Of a stretch of DNA of 7,924 nucleotides, positions 1 through 5,255 are shown piece after piece (the first letter of the stretch is position 1; each line of letters opens with the position of its first letter). Where the stretch lies: NCBI GenBank assembly GCA_023254755.1, contig JALRKU010000341.1:1-7924 (forward strand). The letters run 5' to 3'. This stretch comes from Aeromicrobium sp. (lineage in GTDB: Bacteria > Actinomycetota > Actinomycetes > Propionibacteriales > Nocardioidaceae). The notes under the pieces were generated by a model. The model saw only the letters and a list, made by a program, of their open reading frames with translations, was not told the DNA's origin and did no database searches. Made by a program: the position numbers and the translations under genes.

Positions 1-728
1 CGGTGCTCGGAGAGGAGGCCGGCGAGGAGCCCGGCCACGCGGGCCGCGAGGTCCGCCGCTGGATCGTCGATCCCATCGACGGCACGGCCAACTTCGTCCG
101 CGGCGTCCCCGTCTGGGCCACGCTCATCGCCCTCGAGGACGACGGCGAGATCGTCGCGGGCTGCGTGTCGGCGCCCGCCCTCGGCCGCCGCTGGTGGGCC
201 GCGCAGGGCACCGGCGCCTACACCGGCAAGTCGCTGCTGAGCTCGCGGCGCATCCAGGTCTCCCAGGTGTCGCGGCTCGACGACGCGTCGCTCTCGTACG
301 CCTCCCTCGGCGGGTGGGAGGAGATCGGCAAGATCCAGGCGTTCTCGGCCCTGCTGCGTCGATGCTGGCGCACCCGGGCGTTCGGCGACTTCTGGTCCTA
401 CATGCTGCTCGCCGAGGGCGCCGTCGACATCGCCGCCGAGCCCGAGCTCAAGATCTGGGACATGGCGGCGCTCGACGTCATCGTCCGCGAGGCGGGCGGC
501 CGCTTCACGAGTCTGGCGGGCGAGGCCGGGCCGTGGGGAGACAACGCGCTCGCCACCAACGGCCTGCTCCACGACGACGCGATGGCGTACGTGGGGCACT
601 TCCCCGACGCACCCGAGGGGCTCGGCGAGGACTGGTCCGACGAGCCGGAGCCCGATCCGGAGGAGGATCTGGGCGCCGACGTGCACGCCTTCGACTTCTC
701 GCGACGTCCGTTCGACGACGCGCCATGA
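1..728 (+). CDS. hisN: Histidinol-phosphatase / inositol monophosphatase family protein, 5' end missing
   Basis: The gene enters from the left edge, so the N-terminus (probably 60-70 residues, judged from usual family size) is absent; 241 residues are visible, reading from base 3. Seen: the metal-binding GEE (visible residues 3-5), the signature WIVDPIDGTANF (20-31) with Asp23, Asp26, Gly27 and Thr28 of the Mg-dependent phosphatase core, and the C-terminal WDMAA (152-156) that supplies the last metal-binding Asp. Family knowledge: the RGVPVWATLIAL, SAPALGRRWW and FGDFWSYML stretches resemble actinobacterial histidinol-phosphatases, which make L-histidinol from histidinol phosphate in cytosolic histidine synthesis. 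A plain inositol-1-phosphatase cannot be excluded. After the usual family end near residue 200 there is a tail of about 40 residues rich in Asp, Glu and Pro, ending FSRRPFDDAP. No other his gene is visible. The next gene begins 69 bp downstream. Confidence 0.85.
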   Translation, partial: VLGEEAGEEPGHAGREVRRWIVDPIDGTANFVRGVPVWATLIALEDDGEIVAGCVSAPALGRRWWAAQGTGAYTGKSLLSSRRIQVSQVSRLDDASLSYASLGGWEEIGKIQAFSALLRRCWRTRAFGDFWSYMLLAEGAVDIAAEPELKIWDMAALDVIVREAGGRFTSLAGEAGPWGDNALATNGLLHDDAMAYVGHFPDAPEGLGEDWSDEPEPDPEEDLGADVHAFDFSRRPFDDAP

Positions 729-740
729 GCCCTCCGCCCC

Positions 741-770
741 GTGACGTCGTGGTGTGATCGGGGTTACAGT
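741..770 (+). promoter_or_regulatory. Possible sigma-70-type promoter of the CBS-domain gene
   Basis: A -35-like GTGACG (741-746) and a -10-like TACAGT (765-770) are separated by 18 bp, each matching consensus at four of six positions. They lie in the short gap after hisN and would give a leader of roughly 20 nt that contains the ribosome binding site. This is motif reading only. Read-through from hisN is an alternative. Confidence 0.3.
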
Positions 771-797
771 CACGGGATCGACGATCCGAGGAGCGTG

Positions 798-1235
798 ATG
801 ACCGTGCAGGTGCGTGACGTGCTGGCGTCGAAGGGCAGCGACACCGTCTTCACGGTGACCCCCGATGCCACGATCGCCGAGCTGCTCGACGTGCTCGCCG
901 ACCACGACGTGGGAGCTCTCGTCGTCAGCGATGACGGGGTCACGGTGCTCGGCATCGTCAGCGAACGAGACGTCGTGCGCAAGCTGCGCGGCCTCGACGA
1001 CGCCCGCTCCGCAGCGGTGTCCTCCATCATGACCACCGACCTGCGGGTGTGCTCACCCGACGACTCGTTCGAGTCGCTGATGGCCACCATGACCGAGCAC
1101 CGGGTCCGCCACGTGCCGGTGCTGGCCGACGGCGAGCTGGTCGGGGTGCTCAGCATCGGCGACGCCGTCAAGCACCGGATGGACCAGCTGGCCTTCGAGC
1201 GCGACCAGCTCACCAGCTACGTCGCGGGCGGCTGA
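798..1235 (+). CDS. Two-CBS-domain protein
   Basis: The 145-residue protein is almost entirely a pair of CBS domains. The first (about residues 5-60) contains DATIAELLDVLADHDVGALVV and ends in GIVSERDVVRKL; the second (about 72-130) contains FESLMATMTEHRVRHVPVL and ends in GVLSIGDAVKHRM. Family knowledge: such stand-alone CBS pairs dimerise and bind adenosine nucleotides (AMP, ATP, SAM or NADH), acting as cytosolic energy or redox sensors; the ligand cannot be read from sequence. The C-terminal helix DQLAFERDQLTSYVAG is usual for this short family. An in-frame GTG exists at 741, but ATG 798 is chosen because GAGGAG (788-793) lies 4 nt before it and because the extra 19 residues have no CBS character. 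A hairpin follows the stop at once, so it is probably monocistronic. It shows no functional link to its neighbours. Confidence 0.88.
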   Translation: MTVQVRDVLASKGSDTVFTVTPDATIAELLDVLADHDVGALVVSDDGVTVLGIVSERDVVRKLRGLDDARSAAVSSIMTTDLRVCSPDDSFESLMATMTEHRVRHVPVLADGELVGVLSIGDAVKHRMDQLAFERDQLTSYVAGG

Positions 1236-1250
1236 TCCGCCGTTCGACCG

Positions 1251-1275
1251 ACCGAGCGTGCCGGGCACGTTCGGT
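1251..1275 (+). terminator. Hairpin terminator candidate after the CBS gene
   Basis: ACCGAGCGTG (1251-1260) pairs with CACGTTCGGT (1266-1275) over 10 bp, including one G-U pair, around a 5-nt loop. It begins 15 nt after the CBS stop codon. No U-tract follows, which is common for actinobacterial terminators. Termination is inferred from structure and position. Confidence 0.5.
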
Positions 1276-1315
1276 GACCTCGCGCTGCCCGCGCGGAGAG
1301 TCGCCTGACCGATCC

Positions 1316-1367
1316 GGAAAAACTTTCGAGAAAAACTGTGAGGTTCCGTGCCACGGGTCGCTCCTAC
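1316..1367 (+). promoter_or_regulatory. A-rich promoter/regulatory region of the secreted protein gene
   Basis: This is one of few A-rich patches in the window. AAAAACT occurs twice (1318-1324 and 1331-1337), 13 bp apart, followed by TGTGAGGTTCC (1337-1347) and CTCCTAC (1361-1367). The last two are spaced roughly like an alternative (ECF-type) sigma promoter, which would give a leader of about 45-50 nt. No standard TTGACA/TATAAT pair is evident. The factor cannot be identified, and the promoter assignment is an inference. Confidence 0.3.
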
Positions 1368-1418
1368 CCCCGAAGCACACAGAGAGCACCACCCACCACC
1401 ACCTCGTAGGAGAACATC

Positions 1419-1838
1419 ATGAACAGCACCACCCGCACCCTCGTCCTGGCCGCCCCCCTGGCCGCGCTCGCCCTCGGCTTCGGCGGCGCGACCGCGCAGG
1501 CCGCGACCGGCGCCCAGCTGGACATCACGAACCCGGTCCGCCCGACGCACCCCGACGGTGGACGGCCGACCGACATCGCGATCCCCCAGGACGACGACGA
1601 CCCCCAGGGCCCGGGCGACCTGACCAACGGCGACCCGAAGCCGACCGATCACCCGAACGGCGGCGGCTCCCAGGGTGGCGGCTCGGCGTCGGGCAGCGAC
1701 GTCCAGCTGCCGAACCGCATCGACGCCGGATTCGCCGGCGAGGCCGACGGTCTGGACCTGACGTGGGCGATGGCCGGTGGCGCGGTCGTGTCGGCGGCCG
1801 CTGCGGCCGCCGCCCTGCGGGCCCGCCGTTCCGCCTGA
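1419..1838 (+). CDS. Secreted, C-terminally membrane-anchored small protein of unknown function
   Basis: Unrecognised 139-residue protein with a clear three-part build. Residues 1-28 form a Sec signal peptide (basic Arg6, hydrophobic LVLAAPLAALALGFGG, probable cleavage after AQA28). Residues 29-112 are low-complexity and polar, rich in Asp, Pro and Gly (DDDDPQGPGD, GGGSQGGGSASGS), hence probably disordered outside the cell. Residues about 115-133 form an alanine-rich transmembrane helix (WAMAGGAVVSAAAAAAAL), followed by the basic tail RARRSA. This resembles sortase substrates, but no LPxTG or LAxTG motif precedes the helix, so the protein probably stays in the membrane. The ATG is supported by AGGAG (1408-1412) with 6-nt spacing. 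It has its own candidate promoter and a strong terminator, so it looks like a single-gene unit. The architecture is well supported; no function can be given. Confidence 0.8.
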   Translation: MNSTTRTLVLAAPLAALALGFGGATAQAATGAQLDITNPVRPTHPDGGRPTDIAIPQDDDDPQGPGDLTNGDPKPTDHPNGGGSQGGGSASGSDVQLPNRIDAGFAGEADGLDLTWAMAGGAVVSAAAAAAALRARRSA

Positions 1839-1847
1839 CGCATCCGA

Positions 1848-1885
1848 CGCGACGGCCCCCATCCGCTGGGATGGGGGCCGTCGTG
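1848..1885 (+). terminator. Strong intrinsic terminator hairpin
   Basis: GACGGCCCCCATCC (1851-1864) is perfectly complementary to 1869-1882, giving 14 bp around the 4-nt loop GCTG. One further C-G pair, a G-U and another C-G extend it to 1848-1885. It starts 9 nt after the stop codon of the secreted protein and no U-tract follows. It should isolate the next promoter from read-through. Confidence 0.85.
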
Positions 1886-1922
1886 CGTCTCCGCGCTTCC
1901 TGATGAGGGCCATGGACGACAG

Positions 1923-1951
1923 TTGACGACGATGCGTTAACGATATATCGT
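1923..1951 (+). promoter_or_regulatory. Promoter of the PadR regulator gene
   Basis: TTGACG (1923-1928) and TATCGT (1946-1951) are separated by exactly 17 bp, a good fit to a housekeeping actinobacterial promoter (TTGAC-, TAnnnT). Transcription would start near 1958, leaving a leader of about 60 nt. The -10 hexamer lies in the centre of the adjacent palindrome, so a bound repressor would block it. Confidence 0.6.
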
Positions 1952-1961
1952 TGACGCATCG
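1930..1961. promoter_or_regulatory. Palindromic operator, probably for PadR autoregulation
   Basis: A 32-bp inverted repeat centred between 1945 and 1946 has half-site CGATGCGTTAACGATA, and 15 of 16 positions are symmetric; the one mismatch is 1938/1953. The core AACGATATATCGTT is AT-rich against the surroundings. It covers the -10 element and reaches into the spacer of the promoter for the PadR gene 59 bp downstream. PadR dimers commonly bind such AT-centred dyads and repress their own genes. The dyad is seen directly; its owner is inferred from position. Confidence 0.72.
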
Positions 1962-2019
1962 ACAACCGATCAGCGTCATGATCTGACGCCGACCGCCCAC
2001 ACGTCACAGGGAGAACCCC

Positions 2020-2610
2020 ATGCGCAACGACACGAACTTCGGCCCCCGTCGGGGCCATCACCCGCACCCCGCCCGCTCGCCCCGCTTCGGCGACCTCGGT
2101 CCCGACCTGGGCTTCGGCCCCGACCTCGGGTTCGCAGGACGTGGCCGCCCCCGTGGCCGCCGGCGTGGCCGCGGCGGCGACGTCCGCGCCGCGGTGCTGG
2201 TGCTGCTCGACGAGCAGCCGCGCCACGGCTACGACCTGATCCAGGAGATCGGCGAGCGGTCCGACGGGTCGTGGACCCCCAGCCCGGGATCGATCTACCC
2301 GGTCCTGCAGCAGCTCGAGGACGAGGGTCTCGTCGAGTTCGAGCGGGTCGACGGTCGCAAGACCGCCTCGCTGACCGACCTCGGCCGCGCCCACGTCGAG
2401 GAGCACCGCGAGGCGCTGGGCACGCCCTGGGAGCAGCCCGAGGGCGCCCAGCGCAGCGCGGAGGGTCGCGAGCTCGCCACCTCGCTGAAGGCCTTCCTCC
2501 AGGCGTGGAAGCAGGTCGCGTCCCAGGGCACGCCTGCCCAGCAGCAGGCGGCCACCGAGGCCGTCGACGCAGCCCGCAAGCAGCTCTACCGGATTCTCGC
2601 CGACGACTGA
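2020..2610 (+). CDS. PadR-family transcriptional regulator with Gly/Arg-rich N-terminal extension
   Basis: The 196-residue protein has a PadR winged helix-turn-helix at about residues 54-125: DVRAAVLVLLDEQPRHGYDL, the highly conserved WTPSPGSIYPVLQQLEDEGLV (85-105) and the wing VDGRKTASLTDLGR. The C-terminal third is helical and probably dimerises (FLQAWKQVA to the end). Residues 1-53 are an unusual extension with HHPH (13-16), a tandem repeat of GPDLGF (27-32, 33-38) and a Gly/Arg-rich stretch (40-53). Family knowledge: E. coli YqjI, a nickel-responsive PadR protein, also has a His-rich, then Gly/Arg-rich extension before the same fold, though it is far richer in His and Cys. ATG 2020 follows AGGGAGA (2008-2014). 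The gene sits behind an overlapping promoter and operator, implying self-repression. No transporter or enzyme target is adjacent, so the ligand is unknown. Confidence 0.88.
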   Translation: MRNDTNFGPRRGHHPHPARSPRFGDLGPDLGFGPDLGFAGRGRPRGRRRGRGGDVRAAVLVLLDEQPRHGYDLIQEIGERSDGSWTPSPGSIYPVLQQLEDEGLVEFERVDGRKTASLTDLGRAHVEEHREALGTPWEQPEGAQRSAEGRELATSLKAFLQAWKQVASQGTPAQQQAATEAVDAARKQLYRILADD

Positions 2611-2629
2611 CCTGAGGGATGATGGTCAG

Positions 2630-3040
2630 ATGAGCCACGGCCGCCTGACCCTCCCCGAGCGCGAGCTGACCTACCGGTTCAGCCGCAGCTCGGGACCCGG
2701 CGGCCAGCACGTCAACACCAGCGACACCCGCGTGGAGCTGATCTGGTCGCTCGCCGACACCACCGTGCTCTCCCGCACCCAGAAGGACCTCGCCGCCGAG
2801 CGGCTGAGGAGTCGCCTGGTCGACGGGACGATCACGGTGGTGTCGTCGTCGTACCGGTCGCAGCACCGCAACCGCGAGGCGGCCAAGGTCCGCCTGGAGG
2901 AGCTCGTCGCCCGGGCGATCGTGCCCCCGCGTCCCCGCCGGGCGACCCGACCCACCCGGGGCTCGGTCGAGCGGCGCCTCGACGGCAAGCGTCGACGATC
3001 CGAGACGAAGCGGTCGCGGAGCGGTCAGGACTGGTCGTGA
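2630..3040 (+). CDS. arfB: ArfB-type alternative ribosome-rescue peptidyl-tRNA hydrolase
   Basis: The 136-residue protein has the release-factor catalytic motif SSGPGGQHVNTSDTRVEL at 20-37, with GGQ at 24-26, almost the same place as in E. coli ArfB (YaeJ). Like ArfB and unlike RF1/RF2, it lacks codon-recognition domains. Its C-terminus is strongly basic (about 100-130, with RPRRATRPTRGSVERR and GKRRRSETKRSRS), matching the tail that enters the empty mRNA channel of stalled ribosomes. It is therefore expected to hydrolyse peptidyl-tRNA on ribosomes stalled without a stop codon, in the cytosol. ATG 2630 has GAGGGA at 2614-2619, with spacing of 10 nt. The gene follows padR by 19 nt with no terminator, so the two may be co-transcribed, and its stop overlaps the start of the next gene. 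Confidence 0.92.
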   Translation: MSHGRLTLPERELTYRFSRSSGPGGQHVNTSDTRVELIWSLADTTVLSRTQKDLAAERLRSRLVDGTITVVSSSYRSQHRNREAAKVRLEELVARAIVPPRPRRATRPTRGSVERRLDGKRRRSETKRSRSGQDWS

Positions 3041-3579
3041 GCGCGACGGACCAGGACGAGCACGGCCGACCCGCGCCTCCCGCGACGGCCGACGAGGTCG
3101 CCACGATCGACGGGTACGTCGAGTTCCTTCGCGCGACCCTCGAGTGGAAGACCGCCGGGCTCACCGACGAGCAGCTGCGCGCCCGACTAGCACCCTCGGA
3201 CCTGACGCTCGGCGGGATGCTGCACCACCTCGCCTACGTCGAGGACTACTGGTTCGGCGTCGTGCTCGCAGGGCGGGCACCGGCGCCGCCGTGGGACACC
3301 GTCGACTGGGCCGCCGACCGGGACTGGGACTGGCACGCGGCAGCAGACCTCGACGGAGCGACGATCCGCGCCCGCTGGGGCGAGGCGGTGACCCGCTCCC
3401 GAGCGGTGCTCGCCGAGCTGCTGACGGGCGACGACCCGCTCGCCGCCACCGGACGCACCGCACGAGGCACCGCGGTCTCGCTGCGCTACGTGCTGGTGCA
3501 CCTGGTCGAGGAGTACGCCCGCCACGCCGGGCACGCCGACCTGATCCGCGAGTCGATCGACGGCCTCGTCGGCGAGTAG
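3037..3579 (+). CDS. DUF664 / DinB-like four-helix-bundle protein
   Basis: The 180-residue protein fits the DUF664 branch of the DinB/YfiT superfamily: an N-terminal helix (IDGYVEFLRATLEWKTAGL), the block APSDLTLGGMLHHLAYVEDYWF (52-73) and the terminal EEYARHAGHADLIRESIDG (158-176). His63 or His64 with His163 and His166 are the likely metal ligands. Family knowledge: members are small metal-binding helical bundles, and several actinobacterial relatives are mycothiol- or bacillithiol-dependent transferases or isomerases; the substrate here is unknown. The GTG start at 3037 overlaps the stop of arfB in the sequence GTGA, indicating translational coupling. This explains the lack of a clear ribosome binding site. 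The first 20 residues are polar and not part of the fold. Domain assignment is firm, activity is not. Confidence 0.82.
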   Translation: MSATDQDEHGRPAPPATADEVATIDGYVEFLRATLEWKTAGLTDEQLRARLAPSDLTLGGMLHHLAYVEDYWFGVVLAGRAPAPPWDTVDWAADRDWDWHAAADLDGATIRARWGEAVTRSRAVLAELLTGDDPLAATGRTARGTAVSLRYVLVHLVEEYARHAGHADLIRESIDGLVGE

Positions 3580-3625
3580 ACGCCGTGCCGTCCGGGTACG
3601 ACCTGAGCGACGCAAGGAGCCGACC

Positions 3626-3796
3626 ATGACCGTCGCACCACCCGAACCCGACCTCGAGCCCACGCCGGACGGCGACCCCGACGGGACGCCCGATCTTCCG
3701 GACCCCGAGTTCCCCGAGGTGCTTCCCGGCGGGGATCCAGGCCCCGGGGTCGCCCCGGATCCCGAGCCCCAGACCGAGCCGACCGACGAGGCCTGA
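3626..3796 (+). CDS. 56-residue acidic, proline-rich mini-protein
   Basis: This short open frame has an excellent ribosome binding site, AAGGAG (3614-3619), six bases before ATG 3626. The 56 residues include 17 Pro and 16 Asp or Glu, one Phe, and no Lys, Arg, His or Cys, for a charge of about -16. Stretches such as EPDLEPTPDGDPDG and APDPEPQTEPTDEA give a PxPD-like rhythm, so it is probably extended or disordered. About 84 % of codons end in G or C, as in neighbouring genes. No signal peptide or membrane segment is present. It lies 46 nt after the DUF664 gene, perhaps in the same operon, and 12 nt from the convergent dehydrogenase gene. The family is not recognised. It could be a charge-based binding partner, but that is a guess. 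Confidence 0.65.
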   Translation: MTVAPPEPDLEPTPDGDPDGTPDLPDPEFPEVLPGGDPGPGVAPDPEPQTEPTDEA

Positions 3797-3808
3797 CCGC
3801 CCGTCGGA

Positions 3809-4912
3809 TCACACTTGTCCGAGGGACGCGAACCGTGCTCCGGCCGTGGTCGCGAACAGGTCGTCGAGGTCGACGTCCTCCTGCTTGATGAAGCCCCGGG
3901 AGGGGAGGCGGCCGTCGGCGACGAGCTCGACGACGGCCACGACCGACGCCGCGGTCGTCCACGAGATCGCTCGCCACCGGCGTCCCGCGATCTCGATCGG
4001 ACGGTAGCCGCGCACGTAGTTCTCGCGGAACGGCCGGCCGTCCACGAGCCCCTCGACCGCCGCGTGCAGGTAGACGACGTCGTCGTCGACCGGTGGCTTG
4101 GCCGCCACCAGGACCCGCCCGACGAGGTCGCGGTCGTCGCGCAGGCCGAGCTCGTCGAAGAGGAACCGCATCTGCTGGAAGTGGCCGGGGTATCGCATCG
4201 TCTTGTAGTCGAGGCGCGCGACGCGGCCCTCGTAGGTCTGGCACATCGTGCCCAGACCGCCCGACGTCAGCGCTGCCTCGAGCTCGATCCCCCCGATGAG
4301 GACGCGCTCGGTCTCGGTCATCGCCGGCACCATCTGGCGCCGGCCGGACCGGACCACCTCGCAGTCGTTCAGGTACTCGTTGACCACGCCCTCGGCCGAC
4401 CAGTTGAACGCGTAGCCCAGCAGCCCGGTGGGGTGCTGCGGCAGCGCGCCCACCTTGAGCTCGATCGAACGAAGCTCGTCGAACCGGGCCGCGATCGAGG
4501 CGCCGACGACGCCGACGAGCCCGGGGGCGAGGCCGCACTGGGGGGCGAGGACGGTCTCGGGATCCTGCTGCGACAGCTCGATGACCCGGTTGGTCGTGGG
4601 GACGTCCTCGGTGAGGTCGAAGTAGTGGGTGCCGGTCGCGTGGGCGGCCTCGGCGACGTCGATGTTGAGGTGGAACGGCAGGCAGGACACGACGGCGTCG
4701 ACACCTCGCAGGGCGTCGCGCAGGGCCCCGGAGTCGGTCACGTCGAGGGCCTTGACCTCCAGGCCAGGACTCCACTGGTCGGACTCGACGCGCGGTGTGG
4801 CGTCGAAGCCGACCACCTTGAACCCCGACTCGCCCAGCAGGACGGCGACCAGCTCACCGACCTTGCCCAGACCGAACACGGCCACCTGGTTGATCGAGCG
4901 TGACACGGGCAT
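3809..4912 (-). CDS. Lysine 6-dehydrogenase / saccharopine dehydrogenase-like oxidoreductase
   Basis: The 367-residue protein begins with a Rossmann fold: VAVFGLGKVGELVAVLL contains GxGxxG (14-19), and FDATPR carries Asp37 at the end of the second strand, suggesting NAD(H). Then come VDAVVSCLPFHLN (71-83), THYFDLTED (95-103) and CGLAPG (126-131), typical of the saccharopine dehydrogenase family. The catalytic/substrate domain contains TSGGLGTMCQTYEGRVARLDYKTMRYPGHF in sequence, closely recalling bacterial L-lysine 6-dehydrogenase. Such enzymes oxidise lysine to a 6-semialdehyde that cyclises to piperideine-6-carboxylate; saccharopine reductase or carboxynorspermidine synthase are alternatives. 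ATG 4912 is chosen over in-frame GTG 4930 because a perfect AGGAGG (plus-strand 4917-4922) lies 4 nt before it and overlaps the longer reading. The gene stands alone, with no partner aminotransferase or aldehyde dehydrogenase nearby, and converges with the mini-protein gene. Confidence 0.82.
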   Translation of the reverse strand: MPVSRSINQVAVFGLGKVGELVAVLLGESGFKVVGFDATPRVESDQWSPGLEVKALDVTDSGALRDALRGVDAVVSCLPFHLNIDVAEAAHATGTHYFDLTEDVPTTNRVIELSQQDPETVLAPQCGLAPGLVGVVGASIAARFDELRSIELKVGALPQHPTGLLGYAFNWSAEGVVNEYLNDCEVVRSGRRQMVPAMTETERVLIGGIELEAALTSGGLGTMCQTYEGRVARLDYKTMRYPGHFQQMRFLFDELGLRDDRDLVGRVLVAAKPPVDDDVVYLHAAVEGLVDGRPFRENYVRGYRPIEIAGRRWRAISWTTAASVVAVVELVADGRLPSRGFIKQEDVDLDDLFATTAGARFASLGQV

Positions 4913-4916
4913 GAGA

Positions 4917-4922
4917 CCTCCT
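4917..4922 (-). promoter_or_regulatory. Consensus ribosome binding site that fixes the dehydrogenase start
   Basis: The minus strand reads AGGAGG, a full anti-16S match, four bases before ATG 4912. If translation began at GTG 4930, this motif would lie inside the coding sequence and the six extra residues (MHSGGL) add nothing to the fold. It therefore supports the shorter protein. Confidence 0.8.
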
Positions 4923-5110
4923 GAGTGCACCGGACGCGGATCGCGCGGCCGGACGGGTACGGGACGACACCCGGCCCGGGGTGACGGGCGTGATGGGTGT
5001 CACATCGACCCTAGCCGACCGGGCCGGCAAGTCGCGGCAGCCGGGAGTATCGGGCCGGTCACATCGGGCGGTCGCCCGGGATCTCTCCGTCGATCAGGCT
5101 TCGGCCCGAC

Positions 5111-5126
5111 TCGACGACGTCGTCGA
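5111..5126. repeat. Perfect 16-bp palindrome, possible operator
   Basis: TCGACGACGTCGTCGA is fully self-complementary and lies in the gene-free interval, 130 bp before the next + strand start. CG-rich palindromes of this kind arise by chance in such DNA, so an operator role is only a possibility. Confidence 0.3.
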
Positions 5127-5255
5127 TCGGCACGGCCACCACCGATGCCCATCGTGCAGGCGGTGTCATCCATCACTGTGCCACCGCGGCGGTGGTCCTC
5201 GACGAGGCGACGCGATAGCGTGGGGGCTTCGTCCCACCACCTCCGGAGCACTCCC

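Larger units (their letters stand above)
4913..5255. other. Gene-free 343-bp interval between divergent genes
   Basis: No convincing gene is seen on either strand. It should hold the promoters of the dehydrogenase (-) and the Ser/Thr/Pro-rich protein (+). On the minus strand TAGGGT (plus 5008-5013) is a possible -10 about 95 bp from the dehydrogenase start, and on the plus strand TAGCGT (5216-5221) is a possible -10 of the other gene; neither has a clear -35. GTCACATCG occurs twice (4999-5007 and 5058-5066), and a 16-bp palindrome lies at 5111-5126. GGAG (5245-5248) is the ribosome binding site of the next gene. Confidence 0.45.

Noticed and set aside
753..773. TGTGA...TCAC arrangement before the CBS gene, resembling a CRP site
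   Set aside because: The half-sites are 12 bp apart instead of 6 and only four to five bases each, so this is expected by chance.
1419..1838. LPNRI in the secreted protein as a sortase motif
   Set aside because: It lacks the Thr-Gly of LPxTG and lies well before the membrane helix, too far for a sorting signal.
3815..4903. Long plus-strand open frame opposite the dehydrogenase gene
   Set aside because: GC-rich third positions leave the opposite strand open. The translation is rich in Asp, Glu, Arg and His without family motifs, while the minus strand has clear Rossmann and dehydrogenase motifs.
5181..5195. CCACCGC-G-GCGGTGG as a terminator or operator
   Set aside because: The loop would be too short for the full stem, only about 5 bp can form, and it lies upstream of a gene.
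4629..5255. In-frame upstream extension of the Ser/Thr/Pro-rich protein
   Set aside because: Its first part overlaps the dehydrogenase gene antisense, no ribosome binding site precedes it, and it would bury the N-terminal hydrophobic segment in the middle of the protein.
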